Shown one piece after another: positions 39,321-50,655 of a DNA stretch of 64,000 nt. The position numbers and the translations under genes were made by a program. The stretch spans positions 1 through 64,000 of the forward strand of contig JAHAAK010000010.1 of assembly GCA_018376905.1 (NCBI GenBank). The letters run 5' to 3'. Below the pieces are notes generated by a model. It was given only the letters and a program-made list of their open reading frames with translations. It did not search any database and was not told the origin of the DNA. Source of the stretch: Collinsella sp. (lineage in GTDB: Bacteria; Actinomycetota; Coriobacteriia; Coriobacteriales; Coriobacteriaceae). Each line of letters opens with the position of its first letter. Position 1 is the first letter of the stretch.

Positions 39321-41405
39321 CTAGATACAGAACCCGGGGATCACACAGGTTAGCTTGCTTGGCTTTTCCGCAGGCGTTGCGTACGTAAAGACGTCGCCGT
39401 CGTGCCCCACGCGGTTCATATAGAGCGTGCCTTCGCTCTCCGATGTGTCGGGGCTCACCGTGCGCTCCCACCAACAGGTGTCCTTGCCCTTCCACTGGCG
39501 GACCATCGTCTCGTTCGTGGAATACGGGCTCACCTTGAGCTCGCGGAAGAGCTGATACTCCCTGCCCTCGCCGTTGTAGATGTCTGCCAGGTAGTGATAG
39601 CCCTCGGTAAACGAATCGGGCGGTTGCGTACCGCACAGCTCGACCATGGCGGGCAGCCAAAGGGTTGCGGGCAACTCGCTCAGGCACGATGCGCTGTTGG
39701 CGGCGCCCACATTGTTCGAGACCTTCTTGACCCCTTTAATGAGTGCGCGCAACTCGTTGGGCAGCAGCTTAAGGCCGTCGCCGTTGAGCCATTCCCGCAG
39801 CTCGCAATCTGCCCAGCCGGCGCTCGGCGGTTCAGCCGCAGCGTTGCGCTCGGCAATACCCGCGTCGAACATAAACGTTAGTCCGGCCTTGCCCGTCCCG
39901 TCCAGAAGCTCATCGTGGCGGATGCCCACAAGCTGCGCGCCAACCTGCAGCCCGTTGGTGAGCGTGACACGCTTGGTACACGGATAGGGGATATGCCCAT
40001 CGGCATCGAGCAGATGATAGCGCCTGGCAATCTCGCGTGCCTCGCTACGGGTCTCGGTGGCCTTAATCTTGAGCGAAATCTCCTGCAGCTGATCCCAAGT
40101 GTAGTCGTCAAGTGAACTGCGGATGCCGTCCAGGTAGTCGGGGATGCCAAAGCCATGGGTTGCCGCCCCGATAACGCCTAGCCCCGCAACGGCTGCGACA
40201 ACGCCACCGATAATAAAGCGGCGGCGGGTCATGGCATCGTGCCGGGCCTGCTCCAGGATCTCTCTCGCGCGCTCGCCGGCGACGTCGACCTTAAGGTGCG
40301 TACCGGAGTCGATGTCAATTGCGGTGTCACTGCCCGCGCCCTCGCGGCCCTCGGATTCGGCATCGGTGAGGTATGCCGAGAGCACCTCGAGCATCTGCTG
40401 TTCGGTGGGACGATCACGCTGCTCGACTGAGATGCCTTTCATGATGATTTGGACGAGCGCCTCGTCGTCACTGCATCGCGGCTCGAGCGGCGCCGGCTTG
40501 GTCTTGGTCTTTATGAGGTAGAACGAACCGGTTGCCGCGGCACCCGTCGACTCCACATCGAACGGTTTGCGACCGCTGTAGAGCTGGTACAGAATGCTCG
40601 AAAGCGCGTAGACATCGATTGCGGGCGAGCGGCGAAGGGCCGCGATGCCTTCGATATCCTGCGTGAGCATCTCGGGCGCGGCGTATGCGGGCGTGGCAAA
40701 GCGCCAGATGCCGGCGCGCCGGGTGATCGTGTCATCGCCGAGGGCCATGGTCGCGGAGCCCATGTCGATGAGGCAGGGGTCAAAGGAGCAATCGACGATC
40801 TGCTGCTCGAGCGTTCGACTGGTGGTACGGAACATGATATTGGCGGGCGACAGGTCGCGATGGACGACCGGATTCACGAGCCCCTGGGTCATCAGGAGTG
40901 CGCGAAGCACGGCGTTTCCAACGGCGGCCACCATCTGGGTGGTTAGCCCGCCCGAGGCATGGTGCGGAAGCAAGGGCAGCGCCTGCTTGAGCGAGGTGCC
41001 CTCGACCCACTCCATGAGGATGAGCGGGTCGTCCTCGCACGACCCATAGCCATAGACGCGCGGAAATCCACGCAGGTGCGAGACGGTGCACAGATGACGG
41101 TACTCCTCGAACAGCGCGGCGGTGTTGGCCAGGTGCGCAGCCGCTTGCTCGGCGGAGCGATCGGGCGTCTGGCCGGAAAGGATGGCGTTGTCCTTGAGTA
41201 GTTTGACGGCAAAGACCTCGCCGTTCGTGTTGGTCGCGCGCAGCACGTGCCCGATATTGCCGTCGTCGCGGTGGGCCGTCTGGAGAATAAGCGTCATAAA
41301 CCGGCGCTTGGCATCATCCTCGGCGCTGGGGTCGACTGCCACGGCGGTATCGAACGTGTCGAGATGGATGAGTTTGTCGCCATAGGCGCTATCGGTAGTA
41401 TCCAT
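39321..41405 (-). CDS. transmembrane Ser/Thr protein kinase with C-terminal DUF6273-like domain
   Basis: 694 residues. N-terminal kinase domain (about 50-340): NIGHVLRATNTNGEVFAVKLL (lysine), catalytic loop VVHRDLSPANIMF, LIDMGSA in place of DFG, and APEML. A TM helix follows the basic stretch TRRRFIIGGVVAAVAGLGVIGA near 415. The outside part contains WADCELREWLNGDGLKLLPNELRALIKGVKKVSNN and CWWERTVSPDTSESEGTLYMNRVG, like DUF6273, a domain found on surface proteins of gut bacteria. ATG 41405 has SD aaagga. The adjacent FHA gene, 171 bp upstream, fits phospho-signalling. Confidence 0.85.
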   Translation of the reverse strand: MDTTDSAYGDKLIHLDTFDTAVAVDPSAEDDAKRRFMTLILQTAHRDDGNIGHVLRATNTNGEVFAVKLLKDNAILSGQTPDRSAEQAAAHLANTAALFEEYRHLCTVSHLRGFPRVYGYGSCEDDPLILMEWVEGTSLKQALPLLPHHASGGLTTQMVAAVGNAVLRALLMTQGLVNPVVHRDLSPANIMFRTTSRTLEQQIVDCSFDPCLIDMGSATMALGDDTITRRAGIWRFATPAYAAPEMLTQDIEGIAALRRSPAIDVYALSSILYQLYSGRKPFDVESTGAAATGSFYLIKTKTKPAPLEPRCSDDEALVQIIMKGISVEQRDRPTEQQMLEVLSAYLTDAESEGREGAGSDTAIDIDSGTHLKVDVAGERAREILEQARHDAMTRRRFIIGGVVAAVAGLGVIGAATHGFGIPDYLDGIRSSLDDYTWDQLQEISLKIKATETRSEAREIARRYHLLDADGHIPYPCTKRVTLTNGLQVGAQLVGIRHDELLDGTGKAGLTFMFDAGIAERNAAAEPPSAGWADCELREWLNGDGLKLLPNELRALIKGVKKVSNNVGAANSASCLSELPATLWLPAMVELCGTQPPDSFTEGYHYLADIYNGEGREYQLFRELKVSPYSTNETMVRQWKGKDTCWWERTVSPDTSESEGTLYMNRVGHDGDVFTYATPAEKPSKLTCVIPGFCI

Positions 41406-41437
41406 GGCGTTCCTTTGTCTGGCATGGGTTGCCGCGC

Positions 41438-41498
41438 GTATACGTGGGCAGTGCGGATATCGATAAAGTACCATGATAGCCGCACTGCCCACGTATAC
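41438..41498. repeat. perfect 19-bp inverted repeat between FHA and kinase genes
   Basis: gtatacgtgggcagtgcgg (41438-41456) and its exact complement (41480-41498) flank a 23-nt loop. It lies in the 5' region of the kinase mRNA. No T run, and no other copy seen in this window. Confidence 0.75.
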
Positions 41499-41537
41499 CG
41501 CTGAGTATTGTCGTTTACGACGCAGAAGGTAGAAGAC

Positions 41538-41562
41538 GAAAGACGGACGGTGACCGTCTTTC
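41538..41562 (-). terminator. possible terminator of the FHA gene
   Basis: gaaagacgg/ccgtctttc perfect 9-bp stem just past the FHA stop, with only a weak T tract on the minus strand. The kinase gene may need its own promoter. Confidence 0.45.
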
Positions 41563-41576
41563 GATCGCCGTCCGCG

Positions 41577-42539
41577 CTAGTCCACAATAACGAGAAACGT
41601 TGTATAAAGACCCAAATGAAGTCTGTCGCTGTTGGCGATCTCCACGGGGGGATAGACTTTGCCGGGCTCTCGTTGGTCGCGGGGCGGCTCGATTACAGTA
41701 TCACCGTCGCCCGCACCCGATTCGAGCACCGTGCCGTTGGTCGATCCAAGGCCCTGGGCGTACCAGTGCTCACCCTCAAGCCAAATGCGAAGATGCTCGC
41801 GCGATGCATCGGCACCCACATCGGTGATGCTGGGCGAAGTTTTGGGCAAAGAACCAATCACGGTGCCGCGCGGATCGCGTGTGAGGGGATGGATTTGCAT
41901 GTCGACGCAGTTGTCGGCATGTGTCCTGAGCAGACCGAGGTTGGGGGCGACGGCGCGCGGCTGATCCAGACTGCCCATAAAGCCACGTCCAACGGTAGTT
42001 TCGGTGGTGCCAAAGTGCCCGCCCGTCTTGCTGTCGCAAAAGCGCTCGACGGTGGCCACGCCTTGAACGGGATCGGCAAGTGCGCCCGTTGCCACAAAGA
42101 GCATCAAGAAGAGCGTGCTTTTTTCGCGCACGGCATTGCCGTCAAAGTTGTCGATGCGATTGAGGGCATTTGCATATAGGCGGCTGTCCAGCTTGTAGCT
42201 GGCGAGAGCCGACATCATTTCGTTGGCGGCCGGACCGCGATAGTGCTCGGCGATTGTCTGATAGGCGGACTCGCCACCGCCGAGCTTGCTGCAGATTGCC
42301 GCGGAAAGGTTGAGCGTGGTGACGGTAAAGTCGCTGTAGATGGCGGGCGCGCACTGGTCAGGCTTACGATGGACGATGTAACGGGTGAGATACGAGCGGT
42401 TGGAAGAGCATTTTTCGAGCAGGGTACTGCCGAGATAAGAGTTTCCATTGATGAGCATTCGGGCGATCTCGAGATGTTTAAGACCGCCGAACGAGCGAAT
42501 ATCGTTATAGAGGACCGAGCAAGGCGTCTCTGCTGCCAC
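41577..42539 (-). CDS. FHA-domain protein
   Basis: About 320 residues. The C-terminal 100 residues form an FHA phosphothreonine-binding domain (TVIGSLPKTSPSITDVGADASREHLRIWLEGEHWYAQGLGSTNGTVL, ending YTTFLVIVD). The N-terminal 200 residues are helical and of unknown type. FHA proteins bind phosphorylated partners of Ser/Thr kinases, so it may be the target or scaffold of the kinase encoded downstream. GTG 42539 is chosen because aaggagg lies 5 nt before it; a TTG ten codons upstream is possible. Confidence 0.82.
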   Translation of the reverse strand: MAAETPCSVLYNDIRSFGGLKHLEIARMLINGNSYLGSTLLEKCSSNRSYLTRYIVHRKPDQCAPAIYSDFTVTTLNLSAAICSKLGGGESAYQTIAEHYRGPAANEMMSALASYKLDSRLYANALNRIDNFDGNAVREKSTLFLMLFVATGALADPVQGVATVERFCDSKTGGHFGTTETTVGRGFMGSLDQPRAVAPNLGLLRTHADNCVDMQIHPLTRDPRGTVIGSLPKTSPSITDVGADASREHLRIWLEGEHWYAQGLGSTNGTVLESGAGDGDTVIEPPRDQREPGKVYPPVEIANSDRLHLGLYTTFLVIVD

Positions 42540-43046
42540 GGATACCTCCTTTGATTGCTTCCTAGCCAATATGGCGATAGGAATTAATGGCCCCCGGTGG
42601 GCGACGTATTAAATGGCTGCGCAATATATAGCGTAACCAAAGCAACATTATAGGCCACATGTTCGAAATTGCAGGAAGACCGAGAGATTTTGGTTGGACT
42701 GAACGGAAATCCCCCTCTGTCTTGTTCTATAACATTTGGACCCGGTTTTGCCCTGCATCTGTTACAGATTGACACAATCGGCCAGGCCCACCTCGTCCGC
42801 CTCGTCATCTGTGGTTTACGTGGGGGCATACGGAGTACGGGTATACTAACCGGCGGCGAATCTGCTCCATCGCTTAGAGCTGCTGCGTCTGGACGGCGCG
42901 TGATAGGGCTGCCAAAGCGATCGCCAGCGTGCTGAGCAACGTCCTCTCTGTGCGCACCTGTTTTTGTATGTATTAGCGCACTACCAAGCACGCCCGCGCG
43001 GCCGCATGCCGCGCTCATGACGCGTGCAGATAAGGAACAACAACAT
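42540..43046. other. FHA-helicase divergent intergenic region
   Basis: 507 bp without a gene. Carries the 57-bp repeat at 42719-42775. The last 200 bp before the helicase is a long leader, which cold-shock helicase genes often have; no specific element can be assigned. Confidence 0.5.
42719..42775. repeat. 57-bp palindromic repeat, copy 9 (most diverged)
   Basis: Arms gtcttgttctataac and gttacagattgacac, 27-nt spacer; three or so mismatches between arms. Confidence 0.85.
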
Positions 43047-45296
<2,250 letters not shown>

Positions 45297-45327
45297 GATG
45301 CGCATCGCGCGCTAGCGTGAGACAAGC

Positions 45328-45365
45328 TAAGGGCCCGAGCAAACAACGCTCGGGCCCTTTTGTTT
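45328..45365 (+). terminator. helicase gene terminator
   Basis: aagggcccgagc/gctcgggccctt stem, aaacaac loop, then tttgttt. Confidence 0.9.
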
Positions 45366-45451
45366 GCCGTGTCCATCGCTAATTCAAACGTGATGTTCTC
45401 GGGAATGCATCTGGGGGATGCCGAGGACCTATTTTCTGCCATGCAGCAATG

Positions 45452-45720
45452 GGTCCCATGGGGTGCGCCGTGCATTTTTTGGAGTATTCTGCAGTTCGAG
45501 TTGTCTGCATATGATTCGACGTCGCCAACGGTGGCCTTCGGATATCCCTAGCGAGCGTTCCGAGTCAGATTTCGCCGTTTTCCGGAGCAGGGGCGCGTCA
45601 TTCTCGCCATGTCGGGACTTAGAATGATACGGCGCCCTACAGTTTTGCCCACCCGCGGCGGTGCTGACGCGGTCACGTTGCAGAATACTCCGTTTTTTGC
45701 ACGTGCCGGGATGGGGTACC
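45452..45720. mobile_element. element A, about 270 bp with long terminal inverted repeats
   Basis: The 24-nt inner ends at 45470-45493 and 45679-45702 are inverted copies: both read GTGCA, six variable A/T-rich bases, then GGAGTATTCTGCA. A weaker GGT...CC extends them outward by 18 nt. Span between the outer G residues is 233 bp. No transposase; interior unlike element B. A mobile or structural origin is inferred. Confidence 0.55.
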
Positions 45721-45913
45721 TCAGGAGAACGCGGCGGTATCCAGTAAGTATATGCAATCTGTACCGTAATTTATACAAAACGAAGAGGCAGACAGCGTAG
45801 GGTGGGTGCATTGGGGTGCTTGGTGCACCAAAACGGGGATCCCATGCGCCGTATACTCTGGCTGGATGTGAAAGCGGCTTGACGCGTTGCCAGGCGTAGG
45901 GGAGGGTGCCTCG

Positions 45914-46675
45914 ATGAGCGTATTCGAAATTGTGTTTAGTCCGACGGGTGGAACGCGGAAGGTGTCTGGCCTTGTGGCCGGGGCACTGGGCAAGAATACC
46001 GTTACCGTCGATCTGGCCGATAGCGGGCTAGATTTCAGCGCTGTCTCGATGACTGAGGACGACGTGGCCGTAATCTCTGTGCCGGCGTATGCCGGTAGAA
46101 TCCCGGCTGTGGTGGCTGACCGGTTGGGCATGGTGCGCGGCAACGGGGCTCGGGCTGTTTTGGTTTGCGTATACGGAAACCGCGCGTTTGAGGACACGCT
46201 CGTAGAGCTGGAGGACGTTGCGAAGCGCGCCGTATTTAGGGTTGTTGCAGCGGTTTCTGCTATTGCTGAGCATTCCGTTGCTCGTCAGTTTGCTGCTGGG
46301 CGACCGGATGCGCAGGATGCGGCGCAGCTCGCAGAGTTTGCGCAGCAAATTCAGCAAAAGCTGTTGGCTGAGGATGCGTCCGGGCCCTCTATCCCCGGCA
46401 ATCGTCCTTATAAACAAGCCGGAGGTCACCGCATGGCACCCGAGGCAACAGAGGATTGTGTCTCCTGCGGTGCATGCGCCGCGGCGTGCCCCGTTTGCGC
46501 TATCGACAAGAGTGACCCCAAACGAGCAGCTGGCGAGGCGTGCATCTCCTGCATGCGCTGCATCGCCGTATGTCCGCGAGGTGCTCGCAAGCTTGATTCC
46601 AACAAACTATCCGCTGTTTCCCAGATGCTGAGCAAGGTTTGCGTCGCGCGGAAGGAATGCGAGCTCTTCATCTAG
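45914..46675 (+). CDS. EFR1-family protein: flavodoxin-like domain plus 2[4Fe-4S] ferredoxin
   Basis: 253 residues. Residues 1-165 are a flavodoxin-like fold with an FMN-phosphate loop near FSPTGGTRKV. Residues about 180-235 hold two 4Fe-4S motifs, CVSCGACAAACPVCAI and CISCMRCIAVCPRGAR. This domain order is the EFR1 (EtfN-type flavodoxin-ferredoxin) family of strict anaerobes. It would carry electrons; the partner is unknown. ATG 45914 follows aggggagggt. The hydrogenase block lies 340 bp downstream. Confidence 0.88.
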   Translation: MSVFEIVFSPTGGTRKVSGLVAGALGKNTVTVDLADSGLDFSAVSMTEDDVAVISVPAYAGRIPAVVADRLGMVRGNGARAVLVCVYGNRAFEDTLVELEDVAKRAVFRVVAAVSAIAEHSVARQFAAGRPDAQDAAQLAEFAQQIQQKLLAEDASGPSIPGNRPYKQAGGHRMAPEATEDCVSCGACAAACPVCAIDKSDPKRAAGEACISCMRCIAVCPRGARKLDSNKLSAVSQMLSKVCVARKECELFI

Positions 46676-47015
46676 CGCAAGTGAGATTGGTGCAAACAAA
46701 CCTGGCCCTTTTGCACCAAAAACGATCCGTTTTCCTCCGTTCCCAAGGGATCATGTGATCCGAAGGGGACGGAGGAAAACGGATCAAAAAGGAAAAATAG
46801 TAAGGCGCTCTTTTTCACATTGAATATTGCAATTTGGTAACGCGTTTTATCAAATATGGCATTTATCTGCGGTAATGTTCTATTTCACCGCTGAGGGTGA
46901 CATTTTCTACCGCCTGCCGAACCGTATGGAGACCTCACAACTTTTTAGGTCAGTGTTGTGCGTGTAGCAATTTCGCCCGGCCTCGCCTCCGGGCTGCCAT
47001 GTGAGAGGGGATCTT
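46676..47015. other. intergenic region before the hydrogenase block
   Basis: 340 bp. The first 110 bp are two GTCCC-type hairpins (46687-46785). The rest is AT-rich, with no gene; the hydrogenase promoter should be here but no clear boxes were seen. Confidence 0.55.
46687..46785. repeat. two adjacent GTCCC-type hairpins
   Basis: First ttggtgcaaa/tttgcaccaa (46687-46719). Second: arms 46724-46744 and 46765-46785 (gatccgttttcctccgt..), with gatcatgtgatc inside. Confidence 0.75.
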
Positions 47016-48848
47016 ATGGCTCGACTGCATGTAATGGAACGCAGCCACGCTCAGGCCGTCATGGACGACCTGCACGATGCGCTCGGACGTCGTCTGGCGG
47101 TGAGTTCGCTCGCTCCGTGTCCCGTTGAGTTTACGGCAGCGCTCGTCAACCTGTGCTCCACCCAGAGCTGCGGCAAGTGCACGCCCTGCCGCGTGGGCCT
47201 GAGCGCGCTGAGCGACCTGCTCGCCGATGTGCTCGAAGGGCGCGCCGATGAGTCCACGCTCAACCTTATTGAGCGCACGGCCCGCACCATCTACCTTTCG
47301 AGCGACTGCGCCATCGGCTACGAGGCCGGCGCCATGGCGCTCACGGCCATTCGCGGCTTCCGCGACGACTTTGAGCACCACATCCGTGAGCACTCCTGCG
47401 GCTTTGACCGCGAGGCCCGTGTCCCGTGCGTCTCAGGCTGCCCGGCGCACGTCGACATTCCCGGGTACATTTCGCTCGTTGAGGCCGGCCGCTATGCCGA
47501 TGCCGTCAAGGTCATCCGCAAGAACAATCCGCTTCCGCTCGTCTGCGGCCTGGTGTGCGAGCATCCCTGCGAGATGCACTGTCGCCGTGGCATGGTCGAC
47601 GACCCCATGAACATCCTTGCCCTCAAGCGGTTTGCCGTTGAGCATAGCGACCTCAACGACCACAAGCCACATGTAGTGGACAACACTGGTAAGCGCGTCG
47701 CCGTGATCGGCGGCGGCCCGGCCGGTCTTTCTTGCGCCTACTACCTGGCCGTGATGGGCCACAAGGTGACCATTTTTGAGCAGCGTCACCACCTGGGTGG
47801 CATGCTGCGCTACGGAATCCCCAGCTATCGTCTGCCACGCGAGCGCCTGCAGGCCGAGATCGACTGGATCATGAGCGCCGGCATCGATGTGGAACTCGAT
47901 CACTCCGTCAACGGCGAGGAGCTTGTCCGCCTGCGCGACGAGTTTGATGCCGTCTATCTGGCCATCGGTGCCCATAGCGACAAGAAGCTCGGCCTTCCGG
48001 GCGAAGAGGCTCCCGGCGTGAAGTCGGCCGTCAAGATGCTGCGTGCCATTGGCGACGACGAGCTGCCCGACCTGAGCGGCCGGCGCGTGTGCGTCATCGG
48101 CGGCGGCAACGTTGCCATGGACGTGGCGCGCTCTGCCGTGCGCTGCGGTGCCGAAAAGGTAAGTATCGTCTACCGCCGTCGCATCTGCGACATGACGGCC
48201 CAGGATGCCGAGATTGCCGGCGCCCAGGCCGAGGGCTGCGAGGTTCTGGAGCTCACGGCCCCGCTCGGTATCGAGACGGGCGAGGACGGTCGCGTGAGCG
48301 GCCTGCGCGTGCAGCCGCAGATTATCGGCGAGCCCCTTCGTGGGCGTCCGGCCCCGCGTGCCGCCGCCACGCCCGAGCGCGTCATTCCCTGCGAGCGCGT
48401 GTTTGTGGCCATTGGCCAGGACATCGACTCCAAGCCGTTTGAAGATATGGGCATCGCCTGCAAGTGGGGCCGCGTGGTCACCGATTCGGATGGCGCCGTG
48501 CCTAACTTCGATGGCCTCTTTAGCGGCGGCGACTGCCAGACCGGTCCCGCCACCGTCATCCGGGCCATCAACGCCGGCCGTGTGGCTTCGGCAAACATCG
48601 ATCACTACCTGGGCTTCGACCACAAGATTAAGCTCGACGTGGAGCTGCCGACCGTTCAGTTTAAGGGCAAACACGAGTGCGGCCGCTGCGAGCTGGGCGA
48701 GCGCGAGGCCGGCGAACGCATCCACGACTGGAATCTGGTCGAACAGGGCCTTACCGAGGAAGAGGCACGCCAAGAGGCGAGTCGCTGCTTGCGTTGCGAC
48801 CACTTTGGCTTTGGTGCGTTCCGTGGAGGGAGGAACTTGGAATGGTAG
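47016..48848 (+). CDS. hydrogenase-associated diaphorase: NuoF C-terminal Fe-S module fused to GltD-like FAD/NAD(P) module
   Basis: 610 residues. Residues about 45-130 match only the C-terminal 4Fe-4S part of NuoF/HydB (CSTQSCGKCTPCRVG); the FMN/NADH-binding Rossmann part is missing. Then come GltD/DPYD-like cysteines (VPCVSGCPAHVDIPGY, LVCGLVCEHPCEMHCRRG), an FAD fold (VAVIGGGPAGLSCAYYLA near 230), an NAD(P) fold (VCVIGGGNVAMDVARSAVRCG near 358) and a final cysteine cluster (CGRCELG, ASRCLRCDHFGFG). It should pass electrons between NAD(P)H and the hydrogenase, whose gene overlaps its end. ATG 47016, SD gagagggg. Confidence 0.85.
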   Translation: MARLHVMERSHAQAVMDDLHDALGRRLAVSSLAPCPVEFTAALVNLCSTQSCGKCTPCRVGLSALSDLLADVLEGRADESTLNLIERTARTIYLSSDCAIGYEAGAMALTAIRGFRDDFEHHIREHSCGFDREARVPCVSGCPAHVDIPGYISLVEAGRYADAVKVIRKNNPLPLVCGLVCEHPCEMHCRRGMVDDPMNILALKRFAVEHSDLNDHKPHVVDNTGKRVAVIGGGPAGLSCAYYLAVMGHKVTIFEQRHHLGGMLRYGIPSYRLPRERLQAEIDWIMSAGIDVELDHSVNGEELVRLRDEFDAVYLAIGAHSDKKLGLPGEEAPGVKSAVKMLRAIGDDELPDLSGRRVCVIGGGNVAMDVARSAVRCGAEKVSIVYRRRICDMTAQDAEIAGAQAEGCEVLELTAPLGIETGEDGRVSGLRVQPQIIGEPLRGRPAPRAAATPERVIPCERVFVAIGQDIDSKPFEDMGIACKWGRVVTDSDGAVPNFDGLFSGGDCQTGPATVIRAINAGRVASANIDHYLGFDHKIKLDVELPTVQFKGKHECGRCELGEREAGERIHDWNLVEQGLTEEEARQEASRCLRCDHFGFGAFRGGRNLEW

Positions 48849-50653
48849 AGCCCAACAAAACCACCGTCGGCGATAACAGCGAAAACGGAGCGCACAACAT
48901 GGTCAGGCTCATTATCGATAACTGCGAAGTCGTGGTGCCCGAGCACACCACGATCCTGGACGCGGCCAAGTCCGTCGGCATCCAGATTCCCACCCTGTGC
49001 TACCTGCGCGATCTAAACGAGATCGGCGGCTGCCGTGTGTGCGTGGTCGAGGTCGAGGGCTGCGATCAGCTGGTTGCCGCCTGCAACAACTATGTGCTCG
49101 ACGGCATGGTGGTCCACACCAACAGCCCCAAGGCCCGCGAGGCGCGTCGCGCCAACGTGCAGCTGCTGCTGTCCCAGCACGATTCGCAGTGCACGAGCTG
49201 CGTGCGCAGCGGCAACTGCAACCTGCAGACCATCGCCAACGACCTGGGCATTTTCTATCTGCCGTATCAAAGGCATTTGGCGGGCGAGGGCTGGGATTTC
49301 GATTTTCCCATCATCCGCGAAAACGACAAGTGCATTAAATGCATGCGCTGCATCAAGGTGTGCGAGAGCATGCAGGGCCTAGGGATCTGGGACCTGACCA
49401 ACCGCGCCACACATACCGCCGTGGGTACCCGCGGACGCGCGCCGATCGGCAAGACCGATTGCGTCGCGTGCGGTCAGTGCATCACGCATTGCCCGACGGG
49501 CGCTCTGCGCGAGCGTGACGATACCGAGACCGTATTTGACGCGCTCGCCGATCCCGACAAGATCGTGCTGGTGCAGATTGCGCCGGCCGTGCGTAGCGCC
49601 TGGGGCGAGGAGCTCGGTATTCCGCGCGAGGAGGCTACCGTTGAGCGCCTGGCTTGCGCACTGCGCCGCGTGGGCTTTGAGTACGTGTTCGATACCGATT
49701 TCTCGGCCGACCTCACCATTATGGAGGAGGGCTCCGAGCTGCTCGAGCGCCTGGGCGCCGCCGTCAAGGGTGAGGGCGATAGCCGCGGCTGGCCCATGTT
49801 TACGAGCTGCTGCCCGGGCTGGGTGCGCTTTGTGAAGGCGCGCTATCCGGAGTTTGTCGACAGCCTGTCCACGTCCAAGTCGCCGCAGCAGATGTTCGGC
49901 GCTATTGCCAAGACCTACTACGCCAAGGTGCTGGGCGTGGAGCCCGAGCGCCTGTTTGTGGTGTCCGTGATGCCGTGCACGGCCAAGAAGGCCGAGTGTG
50001 CGCTGCCGAGCATGGTGGGCGCGGGCGGCGCGCCCGACGTAGACGTTGCGCTGACGGTGCGCGAGATGGTGCGCATGATCCGCGCGAGTCACGTGAGCGT
50101 GGACACGCTGGTCGAGGAGCCGCTCGATACGCCGCTGGGCTTTGGCACGGGCGCGGGCGTGATCTTTGGCGCCACGGGCGGCGTGATGGAGGCCGCCGTG
50201 CGCTCGACCTATTACCTGGTGACGGACAAGAACCCCGATGCGGACTTCTTTACCGACGCGCGTGGCCTGGATGGCTGGAAGGAAGCCGTTGCCGATATCG
50301 ATGGCACCAAGGTGCGCGTCGCCGTGGCGCACGGGCTGGGCAACGCCGCCCGCCTGCTCGACGCGATTCGCGACGGTCGTGTGAGCTATGACTTCGTCGA
50401 GGTTATGGCATGCCCGGGCGGCTGCGTCGGTGGCGGCGGTCAGCCCATCCACGACGGCTGCGAGCTGGCAGCCGAGCGCGGCCAGGTGCTGTGGGGCCTG
50501 GATGCGAACGCCGAGATTCGCTTCTCGCACGAGAATCCCGATGTCCAGGCGTGCTACCGCGAGTTCTTAGGCGAGCCGCTCTCGCCACTGGCCGAGGAGC
50601 TGCTGCATACCGACCATCACGCATGGACGATGCCTAACGAGGGGACGTGCTAG
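48842..50653 (+). CDS. hydA: [FeFe] hydrogenase, monomeric M3-type large subunit
   Basis: 603 residues, slightly larger than clostridial M3 enzymes. Order: 2Fe-2S domain (IPTLCYLRDLNEIGGCRVCVVEV), His-ligated 4Fe-4S (HDSQCTSCVRSGNCNLQ), 2x4Fe-4S (CIKCMRCIKVCES, CVACGQCITHCPTGAL), and the H-cluster motifs TSCCPGW near 320, MPCTAKKAE near 377 and MACPGGCVGGGG near 521. It makes or takes up H2 with protons. ATG 48842, SD gtggagggagg, overlaps the diaphorase stop. ATG 48899 is a weaker start. Confidence 0.95.
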   Translation: MVEPNKTTVGDNSENGAHNMVRLIIDNCEVVVPEHTTILDAAKSVGIQIPTLCYLRDLNEIGGCRVCVVEVEGCDQLVAACNNYVLDGMVVHTNSPKAREARRANVQLLLSQHDSQCTSCVRSGNCNLQTIANDLGIFYLPYQRHLAGEGWDFDFPIIRENDKCIKCMRCIKVCESMQGLGIWDLTNRATHTAVGTRGRAPIGKTDCVACGQCITHCPTGALRERDDTETVFDALADPDKIVLVQIAPAVRSAWGEELGIPREEATVERLACALRRVGFEYVFDTDFSADLTIMEEGSELLERLGAAVKGEGDSRGWPMFTSCCPGWVRFVKARYPEFVDSLSTSKSPQQMFGAIAKTYYAKVLGVEPERLFVVSVMPCTAKKAECALPSMVGAGGAPDVDVALTVREMVRMIRASHVSVDTLVEEPLDTPLGFGTGAGVIFGATGGVMEAAVRSTYYLVTDKNPDADFFTDARGLDGWKEAVADIDGTKVRVAVAHGLGNAARLLDAIRDGRVSYDFVEVMACPGGCVGGGGQPIHDGCELAAERGQVLWGLDANAEIRFSHENPDVQACYREFLGEPLSPLAEELLHTDHHAWTMPNEGTC

Positions 50654-50655
50654 CG

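Larger units (their letters stand above)
45297..45913. other. intergenic region with terminator and inverted-repeat element A
   Basis: 617 bp. Helicase terminator at 45328-45365, element A at 45452-45720. No convincing gene in either strand. Confidence 0.65.

Noticed and set aside
45609..45800. Short frames across the ends of elements A and B sharing NTPFFAR
   Set aside because: The shared residues come only from the conserved DNA end motif; there is no SD and the frames differ elsewhere.
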